From contig JBAWZV010000004.1 in assembly GCA_037142875.1 (NCBI GenBank), positions 1 to 64,000 of the forward strand: a stretch of 64,000 nucleotides of DNA, in the 5' to 3' direction. The notes beneath the pieces are model-generated. The model worked only from the letters and a program-made list of their open reading frames with translations, ran no database searches and had not been told where the DNA came from. Within the stretch, counting starts at the first letter, position 1, and every line of letters starts with the position of its first letter. The translations under genes were made by a program, and so were the position numbers. Shown piece after piece: positions 16,064 to 24,491 of the stretch. This stretch comes from PALSA-600 sp037142875 (GTDB lineage Bacteria; Actinomycetota; Thermoleophilia; Gaiellales; Gaiellaceae).

Positions 16064-16774
16064 TCAGAACGAGCCGAGGCCGACCTGGGCGAACATCTTG
16101 TCGAGCGCAACTCGAAGCCACCAGTCGCGATTGAAGAAGAGCAGCAGCCCGAGGACGACGAGCGTGACCCCCGAGACGCGTTGGATCGCCATGTAGTGCG
16201 ACCGAACCCACCGGAAGGCGCGCATCGCGTGAGCGAAAGCCACACCGGCGAGGACGAACGCCGCACCCAGGCCGAGCGAGTAGGCGAGCAGGAGCGCGAT
16301 GCCACGCAGGATCGTCCCGCTTGATCCCGCGAGGACGAGAATCGACGCGAGCACGGTGCCGATACAGGGCGCAGCACACACCGCGAACGCGCCGCCGAGC
16401 AGGACGGACGACCCGCGGCGCCGTGCCCGAACAAGCAGCCCAGGAGCAACAGCACGTTCGGGCATCGGGAGCAGCCCGACGAACGCGAGCCCGATCACGA
16501 TCAACGCAAAGCCTGCGATCTCGACCTGGGTCGACTTCGCCACAACCCCGGCAACCGCGGCCGCGGTTGCCCCGAGCGCAACGAAGATCGTCGTGAATCC
16601 GGCGATGAACGGGAGGCTCGCGCGGACGATGTGCCGCCCGGCACCTCGCTGACCAAGCCGGTCGACCTCGACGGCCGAGATCGCGGAGAGATACCCGGGA
16701 ACCAGCGGCAGGACGCACGGGGTGATCACCGAGAGCAGTCCGGCAAGGAACGCGATCGGGATCTTCTCGACCAA
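16064..16774 (-). CDS. ccdA: Cytochrome c biogenesis protein CcdA
   Basis: Six-helix membrane protein that moves electrons from cytoplasmic thioredoxin to thiol-disulfide proteins outside the membrane, keeping apocytochrome cysteines reduced. The 236 residues show the two conserved redox cysteines in TPCVLPLVPGY (helix 1) and CAAPCIGTVLA (helix 4), and hydrophobic helices at regular spacing. TTG start with GGAG upstream. It is the last gene of the run ldt-tlpA-ccmH-ccdA, 11 bp after ccmH. Confidence 0.92.
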   Translation of the reverse strand: MVEKIPIAFLAGLLSVITPCVLPLVPGYLSAISAVEVDRLGQRGAGRHIVRASLPFIAGFTTIFVALGATAAAVAGVVAKSTQVEIAGFALIVIGLAFVGLLPMPERAVAPGLLVRARRRGSSVLLGGAFAVCAAPCIGTVLASILVLAGSSGTILRGIALLLAYSLGLGAAFVLAGVAFAHAMRAFRWVRSHYMAIQRVSGVTLVVLGLLLFFNRDWWLRVALDKMFAQVGLGSF

Positions 16775-16785
16775 GACGCTCCGGG

Positions 16786-17244
16786 CTACCCGTCGAAACG
16801 CGCGAGCTCGTCGTCGAGGCGCTTCTCGACGTGCGTCCCGAGAGACGACGCGCCCGGGTCAAGCACTGCCTCGTCGGTGGAGCGATTCCTCGACCATGCC
16901 CAGGCACCCGCACCGACTGCGAGGAAGCCAAGACCCATGCCTCCGAGCGGGATCACCCACGCGAGCAGGTCGAACCCGTGCGTCGAGGGGACGCCGAGAA
17001 CGCGCGGGCCAAGCTGTGCCACAAGCTCGTCCTTGATCTGGTTCTCCGTCGCGCCCTCGGCGATGCGCTTGCGGATGTAGTCCTTGATCCGCTGCGCGAT
17101 CGGCGACGACGACTCGTCGAGCGGCTCGTGGCAGGTCGGACAGACAAGCTCCGCCTCCATCTGGCGCTGCGACGGGTGAAGGTTGTCGGCGAGAGCCGGG
17201 ACAGCCAACACGAGGGCGGTCAGCGCGGCGACAAGCAGCCTCAT
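16786..17244 (-). CDS. ccmH: Cytochrome c maturation protein CcmH
   Basis: 152-residue membrane-anchored thioredoxin-like protein that reduces or holds apocytochrome c for haem attachment. It has a signal peptide (1-19), the redox motif LVCPTC (Cys35, Cys38), the amphipathic segment AQRIKDYIRKRIAEG and a C-terminal transmembrane helix (about 93-115). The tail after the helix is cytoplasmic and acidic. The ATG overlaps the tlpA stop (ATGA). With TlpA and CcdA it makes a thiol-reduction module. The haem lyase itself (CcmF or CcsBA) is not in this window. Confidence 0.9.
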   Translation of the reverse strand: MRLLVAALTALVLAVPALADNLHPSQRQMEAELVCPTCHEPLDESSSPIAQRIKDYIRKRIAEGATENQIKDELVAQLGPRVLGVPSTHGFDLLAWVIPLGGMGLGFLAVGAGAWAWSRNRSTDEAVLDPGASSLGTHVEKRLDDELARFDG

Positions 17245-17777
17245 GAGGCGATCGCGCCGCGGATACCCGCGTCCAGCTGCTGCCGCGTGGCGGGAGCGGC
17301 GATGTGCGGCGGGACGACCATGCCCTTCCGGTTGACGAAGAACGTCTCGGGATACCCGATCACGCCGTAGTGACCCTCGAGCGACCCATCGTCCTTCACC
17401 TGCGGGTAGGTGACGCCGTACTTCGCCAGAAATGCCTTCGCGTCACCGGTCAACGACTCCTCGTTGATGCCGACGAACACGACGCCCTTCGACTTCCACT
17501 CGTTTGCGACCGCTTCGAGCGTCCGCGCCTCCTGCTTGCACGGGATACACCAGGTCGCCCAGAAGTTCAGGACGACGACCTTCCCGCGCAGCGACGCAAG
17601 GCCGAGCCGACCCGTCGTGTCGAGGCGGGAACGCACAAACGGCGGCGCGATGACGATCTGCCCGTTGTCGACCTGATGGGCGATCTTGCCGCCGTTGCCG
17701 TTGACGACCTTCCAGACGAGGACGCCGAGAAGGGCGATCACGACCGCCACTGCAGCTGCTTGAGCGACGCGATGCAT
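17241..17777 (-). CDS. TlpA/ResA-like thiol-disulfide oxidoreductase
   Basis: 178 residues from the ATG at 17777, which overlaps the stop of the transpeptidase gene by one base. A longer frame from 17825 would run into that gene. An N-terminal membrane anchor (residues 5-25) is followed by a thioredoxin fold with WATWCIPC (Cys77, Cys80), the GINEES strand and the cis-Pro loop GYPETFFV. It acts outside the membrane, taking electrons from CcdA and reducing CcmH or apocytochrome c. Confidence 0.92.
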   Translation of the reverse strand: MHRVAQAAAVAVVIALLGVLVWKVVNGNGGKIAHQVDNGQIVIAPPFVRSRLDTTGRLGLASLRGKVVVLNFWATWCIPCKQEARTLEAVANEWKSKGVVFVGINEESLTGDAKAFLAKYGVTYPQVKDDGSLEGHYGVIGYPETFFVNRKGMVVPPHIAAPATRQQLDAGIRGAIAS

Positions 17778-18760
17778 TAGACGATGAACACCGTTGTCCC
17801 GACCCCGACGTGGTCGAAGAGCCACTCCGCATCGGTCACCTGCATCCGGATGCAGCCATGAGAGGCGCTGTAGCCGATCGACGAAGGCTCATCCGTTCCG
17901 TGGATCCCGATACCGGGGCTTGAGAGCCCCATCCAGCGTGTACCCAGGGGATTGCTCGGTCCGGGCGGGACGGGTTCGAGACCCTTCGCCCAGGCGTCCT
18001 GAGTCGGCGGGTACCACCACGGGTTCTCGCGCTTCACGATGATCTGGAACTTCCCGGTTGGCGTCGGGTAGATCACCTGACCCGTCGCGACCGGGAACGT
18101 GCGCTCGAGGTGCGTGCCTGCAAAGAGAAAGAGCTGGTTCTTGGCACGGTTGATCAGGATGACGGACCCTGCGACGAGTGGCCCGCGTGCCGCGGCGACA
18201 ACCCTGGTGGCCGCGTGTACGGGGCTGCGCACGTTCGCGTTCAGCGCACGCACGACGCGGGCCACGAGCGCCCCCTGATCGAGGCGACGCCCCGAAAACG
18301 CAGGAACGAACCGTGCTGTCTCCTGATGCATCGCGAGACGCGCGTTCTTGCCGGGGGCGTCGAAACGTCTGGCAAGCCGTGCAACGACAGCGCGGACAGC
18401 CGCTCCGTGTACGGCAACAGCGAGATGCACGTTGGTGTGCGGTGACGCCGAACGCGCGCGACCGATCGCAGCCGCGACATACGCAGTGGCGAGCTTCGCA
18501 GGATGCAGCTCCACCCGTGTCCCATCGACGAAGACGGGGAGCGGCGCAGCAAACGCCACGCGAACCGTCCGTGCGGCGAGCGCCGGATCGAGTCCCCCGA
18601 CGCGAACCCCGGCGACGCGGACGCTGGCCGGGACAGCATGCGAGCTCGGCGCCGAGGGTGCACGAAGAACCCCCGGCCCGGCCGCGAGACCGGGAGCCAC
18701 GAGCGGGCCGGTCACGACGAGGCCGGAGAGCACGAGCACTGCAAAGAGACCTCGTCTCAC
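17777..18760 (-). CDS. L,D-transpeptidase (YkuD family)
   Basis: Exported cell-wall cross-linking enzyme, 327 residues. It has a signal peptide (1-27), then a roughly 170-residue beta-rich domain (GVRVGGLDPALAARTV) of the peptidoglycan-binding-4 type often found before YkuD. The catalytic domain follows: IHGTDEP, and the signature SHGCIRM with nucleophile Cys303 and His301. Such enzymes make 3-3 links or attach proteins to peptidoglycan. It is second in an operon between the GDPD and the cytochrome c thiol genes, with 4-bp and 1-bp overlaps. Confidence 0.92.
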   Translation of the reverse strand: MRRGLFAVLVLSGLVVTGPLVAPGLAAGPGVLRAPSAPSSHAVPASVRVAGVRVGGLDPALAARTVRVAFAAPLPVFVDGTRVELHPAKLATAYVAAAIGRARSASPHTNVHLAVAVHGAAVRAVVARLARRFDAPGKNARLAMHQETARFVPAFSGRRLDQGALVARVVRALNANVRSPVHAATRVVAAARGPLVAGSVILINRAKNQLFLFAGTHLERTFPVATGQVIYPTPTGKFQIIVKRENPWWYPPTQDAWAKGLEPVPPGPSNPLGTRWMGLSSPGIGIHGTDEPSSIGYSASHGCIRMQVTDAEWLFDHVGVGTTVFIV

Positions 18761-19473
18761 GGCGTCTGCAGTGTAGCCGTCACCTGCAGGGCCATTTCCG
18801 GATCGTCAGAGGCGATCGCGTCCACGCCGGCACGCGTGAGCCGCTCCACGAGTGCCGGATCGTTCGCTGTCCAGGCAAACACGCCGAGGCCCCGACGGTG
18901 AGCCGCCTCGACCACGCGAGCTGTGACGAGCGCGTGGTGGAGCGCGACGACGTGCGGCCTGCCGCGGGCAGCGAGGAGTGGGAGCCGCACCGGCATCGCT
19001 CCTGCGGCGGCCCCGACCACTGTCCGGGTAACGACTCCGGGCCAGCGCACCCGGGCGGCGCCGTAGCTGTCGCGCGGGTAGCCGATCGCGCGACTGACCC
19101 GCGGCGCGATGCGCGCGAGCAGACCAAGCGAGTCGGGCCAGGTCGAGGAGACGACCACGGCCTCGTCCGCGCCGTGGCGCGCGATCGCTGCCGCGACTGC
19201 CTCCTCCTCCCCTCGTACCTTCATGTCGATCTGGGCGATCACGGTCTTCCCGTGGAGCGCCCGGAGCACGTCGTCGAGCGTCGGGGCCCCAGGCGGACGC
19301 TCGGTGAGCGAGTGGCCGAGCACCAACCCCGACCCGACGTCGAACTCGACGATCTCGCAGCCAAGCGCAACGGCCTCGAGGAGTGCCTCGATCGAGTTCT
19401 CCGGGCAAGTCCGCGCCGCCCCGCGGTGGGCGATCACAAACGGCCGGGCCCCGGTGCGACGCACGTTCACCAA
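18757..19473 (-). CDS. Glycerophosphodiester phosphodiesterase
   Basis: TIM-barrel enzyme that splits glycerophosphodiesters to glycerol-3-phosphate and an alcohol. The 238 residues contain IAHRGAARTCPENS with the catalytic His and the metal Glu-Asn, EFDV with metal Glu and Asp, and LGHSL with the second catalytic His. The loop between EFDV and that His is shorter than usual. No signal peptide is visible, so it should act in the cytoplasm on recycled phospholipid head groups. It is first in the operon with the transpeptidase. The TTG at 19473 and GTG at 19470 are both possible starts. Confidence 0.88.
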   Translation of the reverse strand: MVNVRRTGARPFVIAHRGAARTCPENSIEALLEAVALGCEIVEFDVGSGLVLGHSLTERPPGAPTLDDVLRALHGKTVIAQIDMKVRGEEEAVAAAIARHGADEAVVVSSTWPDSLGLLARIAPRVSRAIGYPRDSYGAARVRWPGVVTRTVVGAAAGAMPVRLPLLAARGRPHVVALHHALVTARVVEAAHRRGLGVFAWTANDPALVERLTRAGVDAIASDDPEMALQVTATLQTP

Positions 19474-19474
19474 C

Positions 19475-19480
19475 TAGACT
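19475..19480 (+). promoter_or_regulatory. -10 box TAGACT, small membrane protein gene
   Basis: TAGACT lies 7 nt before the GTG at 19488, in the short gap facing the GDPD operon. Confidence 0.5.
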
Positions 19481-19487
19481 CCAGTCC

Positions 19488-19727
19488 GTGGCCGCGCCAG
19501 CCAAAGGCATGCCCGCACTCGACACGGATGCCCCGTCGCTCGATCCCGCCGCGATCGAGCGCGCGTACCTCCGAGAACGAGCGCGGCGTCACGTACGCAC
19601 GGCTCGGCGTCACGACGCGAAGAGTTCCGACGCACGGTTCTGGGTCGTCCTCGCCGTCCTGCTGCTCTTGACAGTCGTGATCGCGCTCTTCTCCTGGCGC
19701 GAAATCCAGACGATGTTCGGGATCTGA
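19488..19727 (+). CDS. Small single-span membrane protein
   Basis: 79 residues from the GTG at 19488. A soluble Arg-rich N-terminal half (ERAYLRERARRHVRTARR) is followed by one strongly hydrophobic helix (WVVLAVLLLLTVVIALF) near the C-terminus, giving a tail-anchored or type II topology with the basic part in the cytoplasm. The -10 box position supports this start over an ATG eight codons downstream. No family recognised. It is followed 36 bp later by another membrane protein gene with its own -10 box. Confidence 0.65.
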   Translation: MAAPAKGMPALDTDAPSLDPAAIERAYLRERARRHVRTARRHDAKSSDARFWVVLAVLLLLTVVIALFSWREIQTMFGI

Positions 19728-19750
19728 CGGCAGCGGAGCGCCGCGCGCCT

Positions 19751-19756
19751 CATACT
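19751..19756 (+). promoter_or_regulatory. -10 box CATACT, four-span membrane protein gene
   Basis: CATACT lies 7 nt before the ATG at 19764. Confidence 0.4.
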
Positions 19757-19763
19757 TAGCGCC

Positions 19764-20249
19764 ATGGAAAACGACTTCTTTCTCGACGCCGACGAACCCG
19801 CGGAGCCCGACACGGGCAGACGGCGCTCACCGCGCCCGGTGGCACACGGGATCTGGGCGGCCGGTGACCGCGTCACCTGGCTCGCAGGACTTGTCCTCGC
19901 GCTCTCAACATTCATGGATTGGTACTCCGGTTCGAGCATCGGCGTCAGGCTCTCGGTGATCGGCTGGCACACCGGCGTCCTCGGCAAGATCGTCTTCTTC
20001 ATCGGTCTCGCGACGATCGCCCTCGTGGTGCTGCGCCAGGCTGGGTTCGACCTCCCGGCGGCGACGTCCGAGAGTCTCGTGATCCTGATCCTCGGGACGC
20101 TCGCCACGGTGTTCGTCCTGATCCGTGTGATCTCGGTGCCCACCTCGATGCTCCCGGCAGACAGCCGCGGTATCGGTCTCTGGATCAGCCTGGTCGCCGC
20201 CCTCGGAGTCATTGCCGGCGGCTTGATTCGAGCTGCCGAAGAGCTCTAA
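19764..20249 (+). CDS. Four-helix membrane protein, unknown function
   Basis: 161 residues. An acidic N-terminus (MENDFFLDADEPAEPD) precedes four hydrophobic helices at about 33-51, 66-88, 100-122 and 137-155. The first extracytoplasmic loop contains MDWYSGSS, reminiscent of small actinobacterial membrane proteins of unknown role. It converges on the PAP2 gene and overlaps it by 41 bp at the 3' ends. No enzyme motif is visible. Confidence 0.7.
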   Translation: MENDFFLDADEPAEPDTGRRRSPRPVAHGIWAAGDRVTWLAGLVLALSTFMDWYSGSSIGVRLSVIGWHTGVLGKIVFFIGLATIALVVLRQAGFDLPAATSESLVILILGTLATVFVLIRVISVPTSMLPADSRGIGLWISLVAALGVIAGGLIRAAEEL

Positions 20250-20718
20250 GAACTCCGACGCCAACAGCCGCACCGACCAGCGCGCCTGCGATAACGTCGG
20301 ACGGGTAGTGAACGCCGACGTAGAGCCGTGACACGGCGACTGCCGCTGCAAGGGCGATGACCGGAAGACGCCAGCGGGGAATCAGACTCGCAAGGACGGT
20401 CGCACACGCGAAGCTCGTCGCAGCGTGACCGGATGGAAACGAGTGACTGTGCGGCAGCGAGACGAGCCGCACCTCGTTCGGCCGCGCCCGGCCGAATAGC
20501 GCCTGCAGCGTCGCCGCGGCGATCTGCGAGACGGAGGCAGCGGCAACCACGGCAACGACCACTCTGGGAGCACGCCAGGCGAGCGCTACCGTCGCGGCCA
20601 GGACGACCCAGAGGGCACCGTCGGTGCCCGCGTAGGTGAAGGCCGTCACGAACGGATCGAGTGCGCCGACGCGGTGCGCCACCACCCAGTGCTCGATGCG
20701 GTGATCCCATCCGATCAT
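20209..20718 (-). CDS. PAP2-family lipid phosphatase
   Basis: Membrane acid phosphatase of 169 residues, probably acting on phosphatidic acid, undecaprenyl pyrophosphate or another isoprenoid pyrophosphate. The three motifs are present: FGRARPNE (reduced K-x6-RP), SFPSGHA with the catalytic His98, and SRLYVGVHYPSD with Arg131 and the nucleophile His137. About five hydrophobic helices. Undecaprenyl-PP recycling would fit the other cell-wall genes here, but the substrate is not encoded in visible motifs. Confidence 0.88.
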   Translation of the reverse strand: MIGWDHRIEHWVVAHRVGALDPFVTAFTYAGTDGALWVVLAATVALAWRAPRVVVAVVAAASVSQIAAATLQALFGRARPNEVRLVSLPHSHSFPSGHAATSFACATVLASLIPRWRLPVIALAAAVAVSRLYVGVHYPSDVIAGALVGAAVGVGVLRALRQLESSRRQ

Positions 20719-20763
20719 TCTGAGGTTCAGGCTACGCGGGCCGACACGCTTTGGCCAAGCCTC

Positions 20764-21009
20764 TCAGGGCGCCGTGGTCGTAACGGTGACGGTCTGGGAC
20801 GGCCCCCCGGCGACGGGGACGAGCGAGAGCGGGACGAGGGTGCGAAGGATCGTCTGCGAGCCGCCAGCCTGTGGCGCGTCGTGTGACGCCTCACCGAGCG
20901 CAACGCCGCCGATGAACGCAGCGGCGACCGCGAAGACGACGGTGATCGTCCGCAGAACCGCACGTCGACGATGGCCGCGCCTCTGCTCGATGGCCTCGAT
21001 CGTGTTCAC
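20764..21009 (-). CDS. Small single-span membrane or exported protein
   Basis: 81 residues. A basic N-terminus (EQRRGHRRRAVLRTI) precedes a hydrophobic helix (residues 20-41) and a Thr/Val-rich outside tail (QTVTVTTTAP). It is anchored by the single helix with the C-terminus outside. The ATG overlaps the stop of the preceding minus-strand gene by 4 bp, so it is the tail of the ftsB-DUF501 run. Family not recognised. Confidence 0.6.
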   Translation of the reverse strand: MNTIEAIEQRRGHRRRAVLRTITVVFAVAAAFIGGVALGEASHDAPQAGGSQTILRTLVPLSLVPVAGGPSQTVTVTTTAP

Positions 21010-21329
21010 GGCTCGTAGTCGGCAGCACGCCGCGAGAAGTCGTGAAAGGCAGCGTCAGCGACCATCGCGACCTCGGGCGGCGCTGTCCCCTCGGGGGTCG
21101 CGTCGTAGAGGAGGTCGAGCGTCCAGCCATCGGCGGCCGAATAGGTGTCGGCGAGATCCTGCAACGTGAAGACCTGACCTACACGCCGCGAGAGCGCCGA
21201 GGTGATGAGGTCGATCTGCGCCCAGACATGCGGGGGCGCAGCGCGACCGACTCGGCGCCGTCCCTCTATCCACTGCAGGCGCGCAAGATCGACATCCACG
21301 ACGCGACTGATCATAGAGTCGAGCAGCAT
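21006..21329 (-). CDS. Conserved-looking hypothetical protein next to DUF501
   Basis: 107 residues, soluble, alpha-helical in pattern: LDSMISRVVDVDLARLQWIEGRRR at the start, then HVWAQIDLITSALSRRVGQVFTLQDL, ending in FHDFSRRAADYEP. It overlaps the end of the DUF501 gene by 19 bp, suggesting coupled translation. No motif I recognise. Position beside DUF501 and FtsB hints at envelope or division work, by context only. Confidence 0.65.
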   Translation of the reverse strand: MLLDSMISRVVDVDLARLQWIEGRRRVGRAAPPHVWAQIDLITSALSRRVGQVFTLQDLADTYSAADGWTLDLLYDATPEGTAPPEVAMVADAAFHDFSRRAADYEP

Positions 21330-21775
21330 CGCTTCCGTGGCCAGAGCGGTCCTGCCTCGGCGAGGATGCGGTCACCAAGGTCGTAGCCGGGCCGAGCGAG
21401 CGCGAAGGCGGCGTGCGCGTGGAGACATTTCAGGCTGCCCGCGCCACCCGACCCCGCGATGCCCACCGGAAGCTCGGGGCGGAGCTCGCGCTGGGCGCGG
21501 TCTGCTCGCTCAAGGCTCGCCGCGAGCTCCGGATCGTCGGCTGCGGCTCGTGTCCAGCGCTCGACGCCGCCTGCCGCCTCCAGCCTCGCGATCTGGGTCG
21601 AGAGGTGAGAGCAGGTGAGCCAGAACTGCGTCGGGAACGGTGTGCCCGAGCTGTCGAACGGTCGTTGCTCGACAACTGCCGGCGCGCCGAACGGACACCT
21701 GACGGCGACCCGGGCGAACGCTCGGGGCGTGCGGCCGATCTGCCGCTCGATGATCGACCGATCGTCGTCGCTCAC
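21311..21775 (-). CDS. DUF501 family protein
   Basis: 154 residues. It matches the actinobacterial DUF501 family (M. tuberculosis Rv1025 type) in its order of features: an N-terminal IIERQIGRTPRAFARVAVRCPFG, then PFPTQFWLTCSHLSTQIARLEA, and the CLHAHAAFALARP motif near the end. The function of the family is unknown. As in mycobacteria it follows an FtsB/DivIC gene. The conserved Cys and His in WLTCSHL and KCLHAHAA could bind a metal (inference). Confidence 0.8.
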   Translation of the reverse strand: MSDDDRSIIERQIGRTPRAFARVAVRCPFGAPAVVEQRPFDSSGTPFPTQFWLTCSHLSTQIARLEAAGGVERWTRAAADDPELAASLERADRAQRELRPELPVGIAGSGGAGSLKCLHAHAAFALARPGYDLGDRILAEAGPLWPRKRCCSTL

Positions 21776-21809
21776 GTCTGCCCGCCATGATGGCCGGAGC
21801 AGCCAGCCA

Positions 21810-22091
21810 CTAGTGCCGCTTTCGCCACGCCGCGATTCCGCGGACGATGAACAGCTGCTCTCCCGGCTTCACGAGGCCAAGCCGCCGCGCCTCGCGCACG
21901 AGAGCACCGCCCGCGCCCACGGTCGCGATCCTGTTCTGTAGCTGGTGCTGCTCGGCCTGGAGCCGCGCCACCTCGGCCTGTCGGTGGTGAAGCACACCAC
22001 GCGTATGAGCGTAGGTCTGGAGCGGCTTCCAGTAGAGGAGTGCGATGACTGCGATCGCGCCGAGCGCGAGCAGCCGGGTCGGCCGGAACAT
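21810..22091 (-). CDS. ftsB: FtsB/DivIC-like septum formation protein
   Basis: 93-residue bitopic protein. A short N-terminus and one membrane helix (LLALGAIAVIALLYW) are followed by a coiled coil (HHRQAEVARLQAEQHQLQNRIATV) and the conserved end AREARRLGLVKPGEQLF. It should link to FtsL and FtsQ-type division proteins at the septum. Position between pyruvate kinase and DUF501 resembles the mycobacterial eno-Rv1024-Rv1025 order. Confidence 0.88.
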   Translation of the reverse strand: MFRPTRLLALGAIAVIALLYWKPLQTYAHTRGVLHHRQAEVARLQAEQHQLQNRIATVGAGGALVREARRLGLVKPGEQLFIVRGIAAWRKRH

Positions 22092-22139
22092 GGGACCCGT
22101 TTCGCGCTCAATCCCGGCGGTCCTGCAACCGCCGTCGAA

Positions 22140-23552
22140 TCAGGCGATCTCGACCTTGATCAGGTTCGTCGAGCCGGGCATGTTCACGGCGGTGCCTGCG
22201 GTGAGCACGACGAGGTCGCCGCTCTCGACGAACCCCTCGCGCAGCGCCTCTTCGACCGCACGGTTCCACAGATCCTCGACGTCCTTCGCCTCGGGAAACA
22301 GCACCGGCCTCACCCCCCACTCCATCGCCATCTGCTGCACCGAGGTCTGATGGTGCGAGAAGGCGATGATCGGAAGGCGGGGGCGCAGCCGCGCGACGGA
22401 CGACGCCGTACGCCCCGACGCTGTCGAGACGAGGATCGCTCGGGCGCCGAGCGTCTCGGCGACGTCGCAGGCCGCGTTCGACATGGCGGTACCGATGGTC
22501 TCCTCGTCGCGCTGATCGGGCACCTGGTAGCGGTAGCTCATCGACGGCTCGACCGCCTCGGCGATGTTGTCCATCGTCCGGACAGCCTCGATCGGGTAAG
22601 CGCCGATCGCCGTCTCGGCCGAGAGCATCAATGCGGATGTCCCGTCGAGGATGGCGTTCGCGACGTCGCTTGCCTCGGCGCGGGTCGGCTCGGCGTGCTC
22701 GATCATCGACTCGAGCATCTGCGTTGCCGTGATCACCGGCTTGCCGTACTTGAGCGACTGGCTGATGATCCGCTTCTGGAGGAGCGGCACAGTCGCGGCG
22801 CCGACCTCGACGCCGAGATCACCGCGCGCGACCATGACTGCATCTGTTGCCTGAAGGATGTCGTCGAGGACGTCGATCGCCTCGGGCTTCTCGATCTTTG
22901 CGATGACGCGAGCGAGTGAGCCGTGCTCGTCGATGATCCGACGCAACTCGTGGACGTCCTGTGCCGTGCGGACGAACGAGAGTGCGACGTAGTCGACGCC
23001 AAGTGCAAGGGCGAACTCGAGATCGGCGAGATCCTTCTCCGTCAGTGACGGGATCGGGATCGGGACGCCAGGAAGGTTCACGCCCTTCTGCGACTTGATC
23101 TCACCACCGACGATCACGCGACAGCGGGCACGTCGATCCTCGACGTCCTCGACGATCAGCCGGATGATCCCGTCGGCGATCAGAATGTCGTGGCCTGGGC
23201 GCAGCACGTCGCCGATTGCCGACGGCGCGACCGGAAGGTCATCGGGGCGCGCGACGTCCTCGCCTGCGACGACGATTATCTCGCCCGCCTCGACGCACCG
23301 CGGAGCGGCCAGATTGCCGACGCGCAGCTTTGGCCCCTGGAGGTCGGCGATGAGCGCAAGCGGACGGCCGAGCTCGGCCTGAACGGCGCGCGTCAGCCCC
23401 GCACGCGTGGCGTGCTCTTCCTGGCTTCCATGCGAGAAGTTGAGCCGAACGGCGTCCACGCCTGCGAGCACGAGCGCCCTGACCATCTCGTGCGACGAGG
23501 TCGCTGGACCGACCGTTGCGACAATCTTCGTCCGCCTGATGTCGGGCTCCAT
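22140..23552 (-). CDS. pyk: Pyruvate kinase
   Basis: Final glycolytic enzyme, converting phosphoenolpyruvate and ADP to pyruvate and ATP. It has RRTKIVATVGPAT at the N-terminus, RLNFSHG, the catalytic IAKIEKPEAIDVLDDI with the essential Lys, and ARGDLGVEVG, TATQMLESM and AETAIGAYP further on. About 470 residues including the C-terminal allosteric domain. The ATG at 23552 is chosen over the GTG at 23573: a -10 box TAGTCT is 7 nt before the ATG and inside the longer form. Divergent from the cupredoxin gene. Confidence 0.95.
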   Translation of the reverse strand: MEPDIRRTKIVATVGPATSSHEMVRALVLAGVDAVRLNFSHGSQEEHATRAGLTRAVQAELGRPLALIADLQGPKLRVGNLAAPRCVEAGEIIVVAGEDVARPDDLPVAPSAIGDVLRPGHDILIADGIIRLIVEDVEDRRARCRVIVGGEIKSQKGVNLPGVPIPIPSLTEKDLADLEFALALGVDYVALSFVRTAQDVHELRRIIDEHGSLARVIAKIEKPEAIDVLDDILQATDAVMVARGDLGVEVGAATVPLLQKRIISQSLKYGKPVITATQMLESMIEHAEPTRAEASDVANAILDGTSALMLSAETAIGAYPIEAVRTMDNIAEAVEPSMSYRYQVPDQRDEETIGTAMSNAACDVAETLGARAILVSTASGRTASSVARLRPRLPIIAFSHHQTSVQQMAMEWGVRPVLFPEAKDVEDLWNRAVEEALREGFVESGDLVVLTAGTAVNMPGSTNLIKVEIA

Positions 23553-23559
23553 GCCATCC

Positions 23560-23565
23560 AGACTA
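23560..23565 (-). promoter_or_regulatory. -10 box TAGTCT, pyk
   Basis: TAGTCT on the minus strand, 7 nt before the ATG at 23552. It decides the start of pyk. Confidence 0.5.
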
Positions 23566-23591
23566 ACGGTCACTCCAGATTCATGCGCTGT

Positions 23592-23597
23592 TAGCCT
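23592..23597 (+). promoter_or_regulatory. -10 box TAGCCT, cupredoxin gene
   Basis: TAGCCT lies about 50 nt before the TTG at 23649. The leader contains a GAAGGGA ribosome site 5 nt before that TTG. Confidence 0.4.
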
Positions 23598-23648
23598 CCC
23601 GTGCCCCCCTTCACTCCTTTACCGTGTAGGAAGACCGAAGGGACACCG

Positions 23649-24458
23649 TTGCCAGCTCGTACCCGCCTTGTTTCCATGCTTCTTGCAACACTCGTGCTGG
23701 GCACGGCTGTCGCCCTGCGCACCGGTGTGACGGCATCTAACGCGGATGTGATCGGCACGCTTCACGCGAGCGTCGGCCCCGACTTCAACATCTCGCTCGT
23801 GGGCGACGACGGCCTAGCGGTCAAGCAGCTGACCGCAGGAACGTACGTCGTCTCGGTCAACGATCTCGGTACCGCCCACAACTTCCACCTGACGGGTCTC
23901 GGCGTTGACCTGTCGACGTCCGTCGAGAACACCGAGCAGGTCGACTGGACGGTCACGCTTGCCGACGCCCACGCCTACGAGTTCCACTGCGACCGCCACC
24001 CGGGCACCTTGAACGGGACGTTCAACGTCGGTGATGTACCGCCGGCTCCGCCGCCGGTCCTCGCGCCACCATCGGCTCCGGGCCTGACCGTCGGAAAGAC
24101 CACCTCCGGCAGCTCCTCCTCGTCCACGTCGGGATCGACGTCGGCAGCGACCGTCTCGAAGTTCCTCGGCACGATCACGGCAACGGTGAGCAAGACCGGC
24201 ACGATCACCTTCACGAAGTCGGGGAAGAAGGTGTCGTCCCTCAAGCAGGGCAGCTACACCCTGAGCATCACCGATCTCAGCAGCCGTGAGGACTTCACGA
24301 TGCGGCAGCTCTCCGGGGCGCAGTCACACGAGACGTTCACGACCTCGACGTTCGTTGGAAAGAAGTCGACGACGATCACGCTCGCCGCAGGTCAGTGGAA
24401 GGTCTTCTCGTCCGGCCGCGAAAGCCAGACGTCACTCGCGTTCCGCGTCACGACCTAG
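23649..24458 (+). CDS. Exported cupredoxin with a second, copper-less domain
   Basis: 269 residues from a TTG with a GAAGGGA site upstream. A signal peptide (about 1-30) leads to a plastocyanin-like domain (35-128) with candidate type 1 copper ligands His77 (in AHNFH), Cys114 and His117 (in FHCDRHPG). The usual axial Met is a Leu (GTLNG). A Pro/Ser linker (130-168) joins a second domain of the same layout (170-269: GTITATVSKTGTITF, DFTMRQLSG, GQWKVFSSG) in which all metal ligands are absent. It probably carries electrons outside the cell. The convergent neighbour is a multicopper oxidase, a plausible partner. Confidence 0.8.
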   Translation: MPARTRLVSMLLATLVLGTAVALRTGVTASNADVIGTLHASVGPDFNISLVGDDGLAVKQLTAGTYVVSVNDLGTAHNFHLTGLGVDLSTSVENTEQVDWTVTLADAHAYEFHCDRHPGTLNGTFNVGDVPPAPPPVLAPPSAPGLTVGKTTSGSSSSSTSGSTSAATVSKFLGTITATVSKTGTITFTKSGKKVSSLKQGSYTLSITDLSSREDFTMRQLSGAQSHETFTTSTFVGKKSTTITLAAGQWKVFSSGRESQTSLAFRVTT

Positions 24459-24491
24459 GAGCTCGCACAGAGCTCGCGTGAGCGGCAGCCG

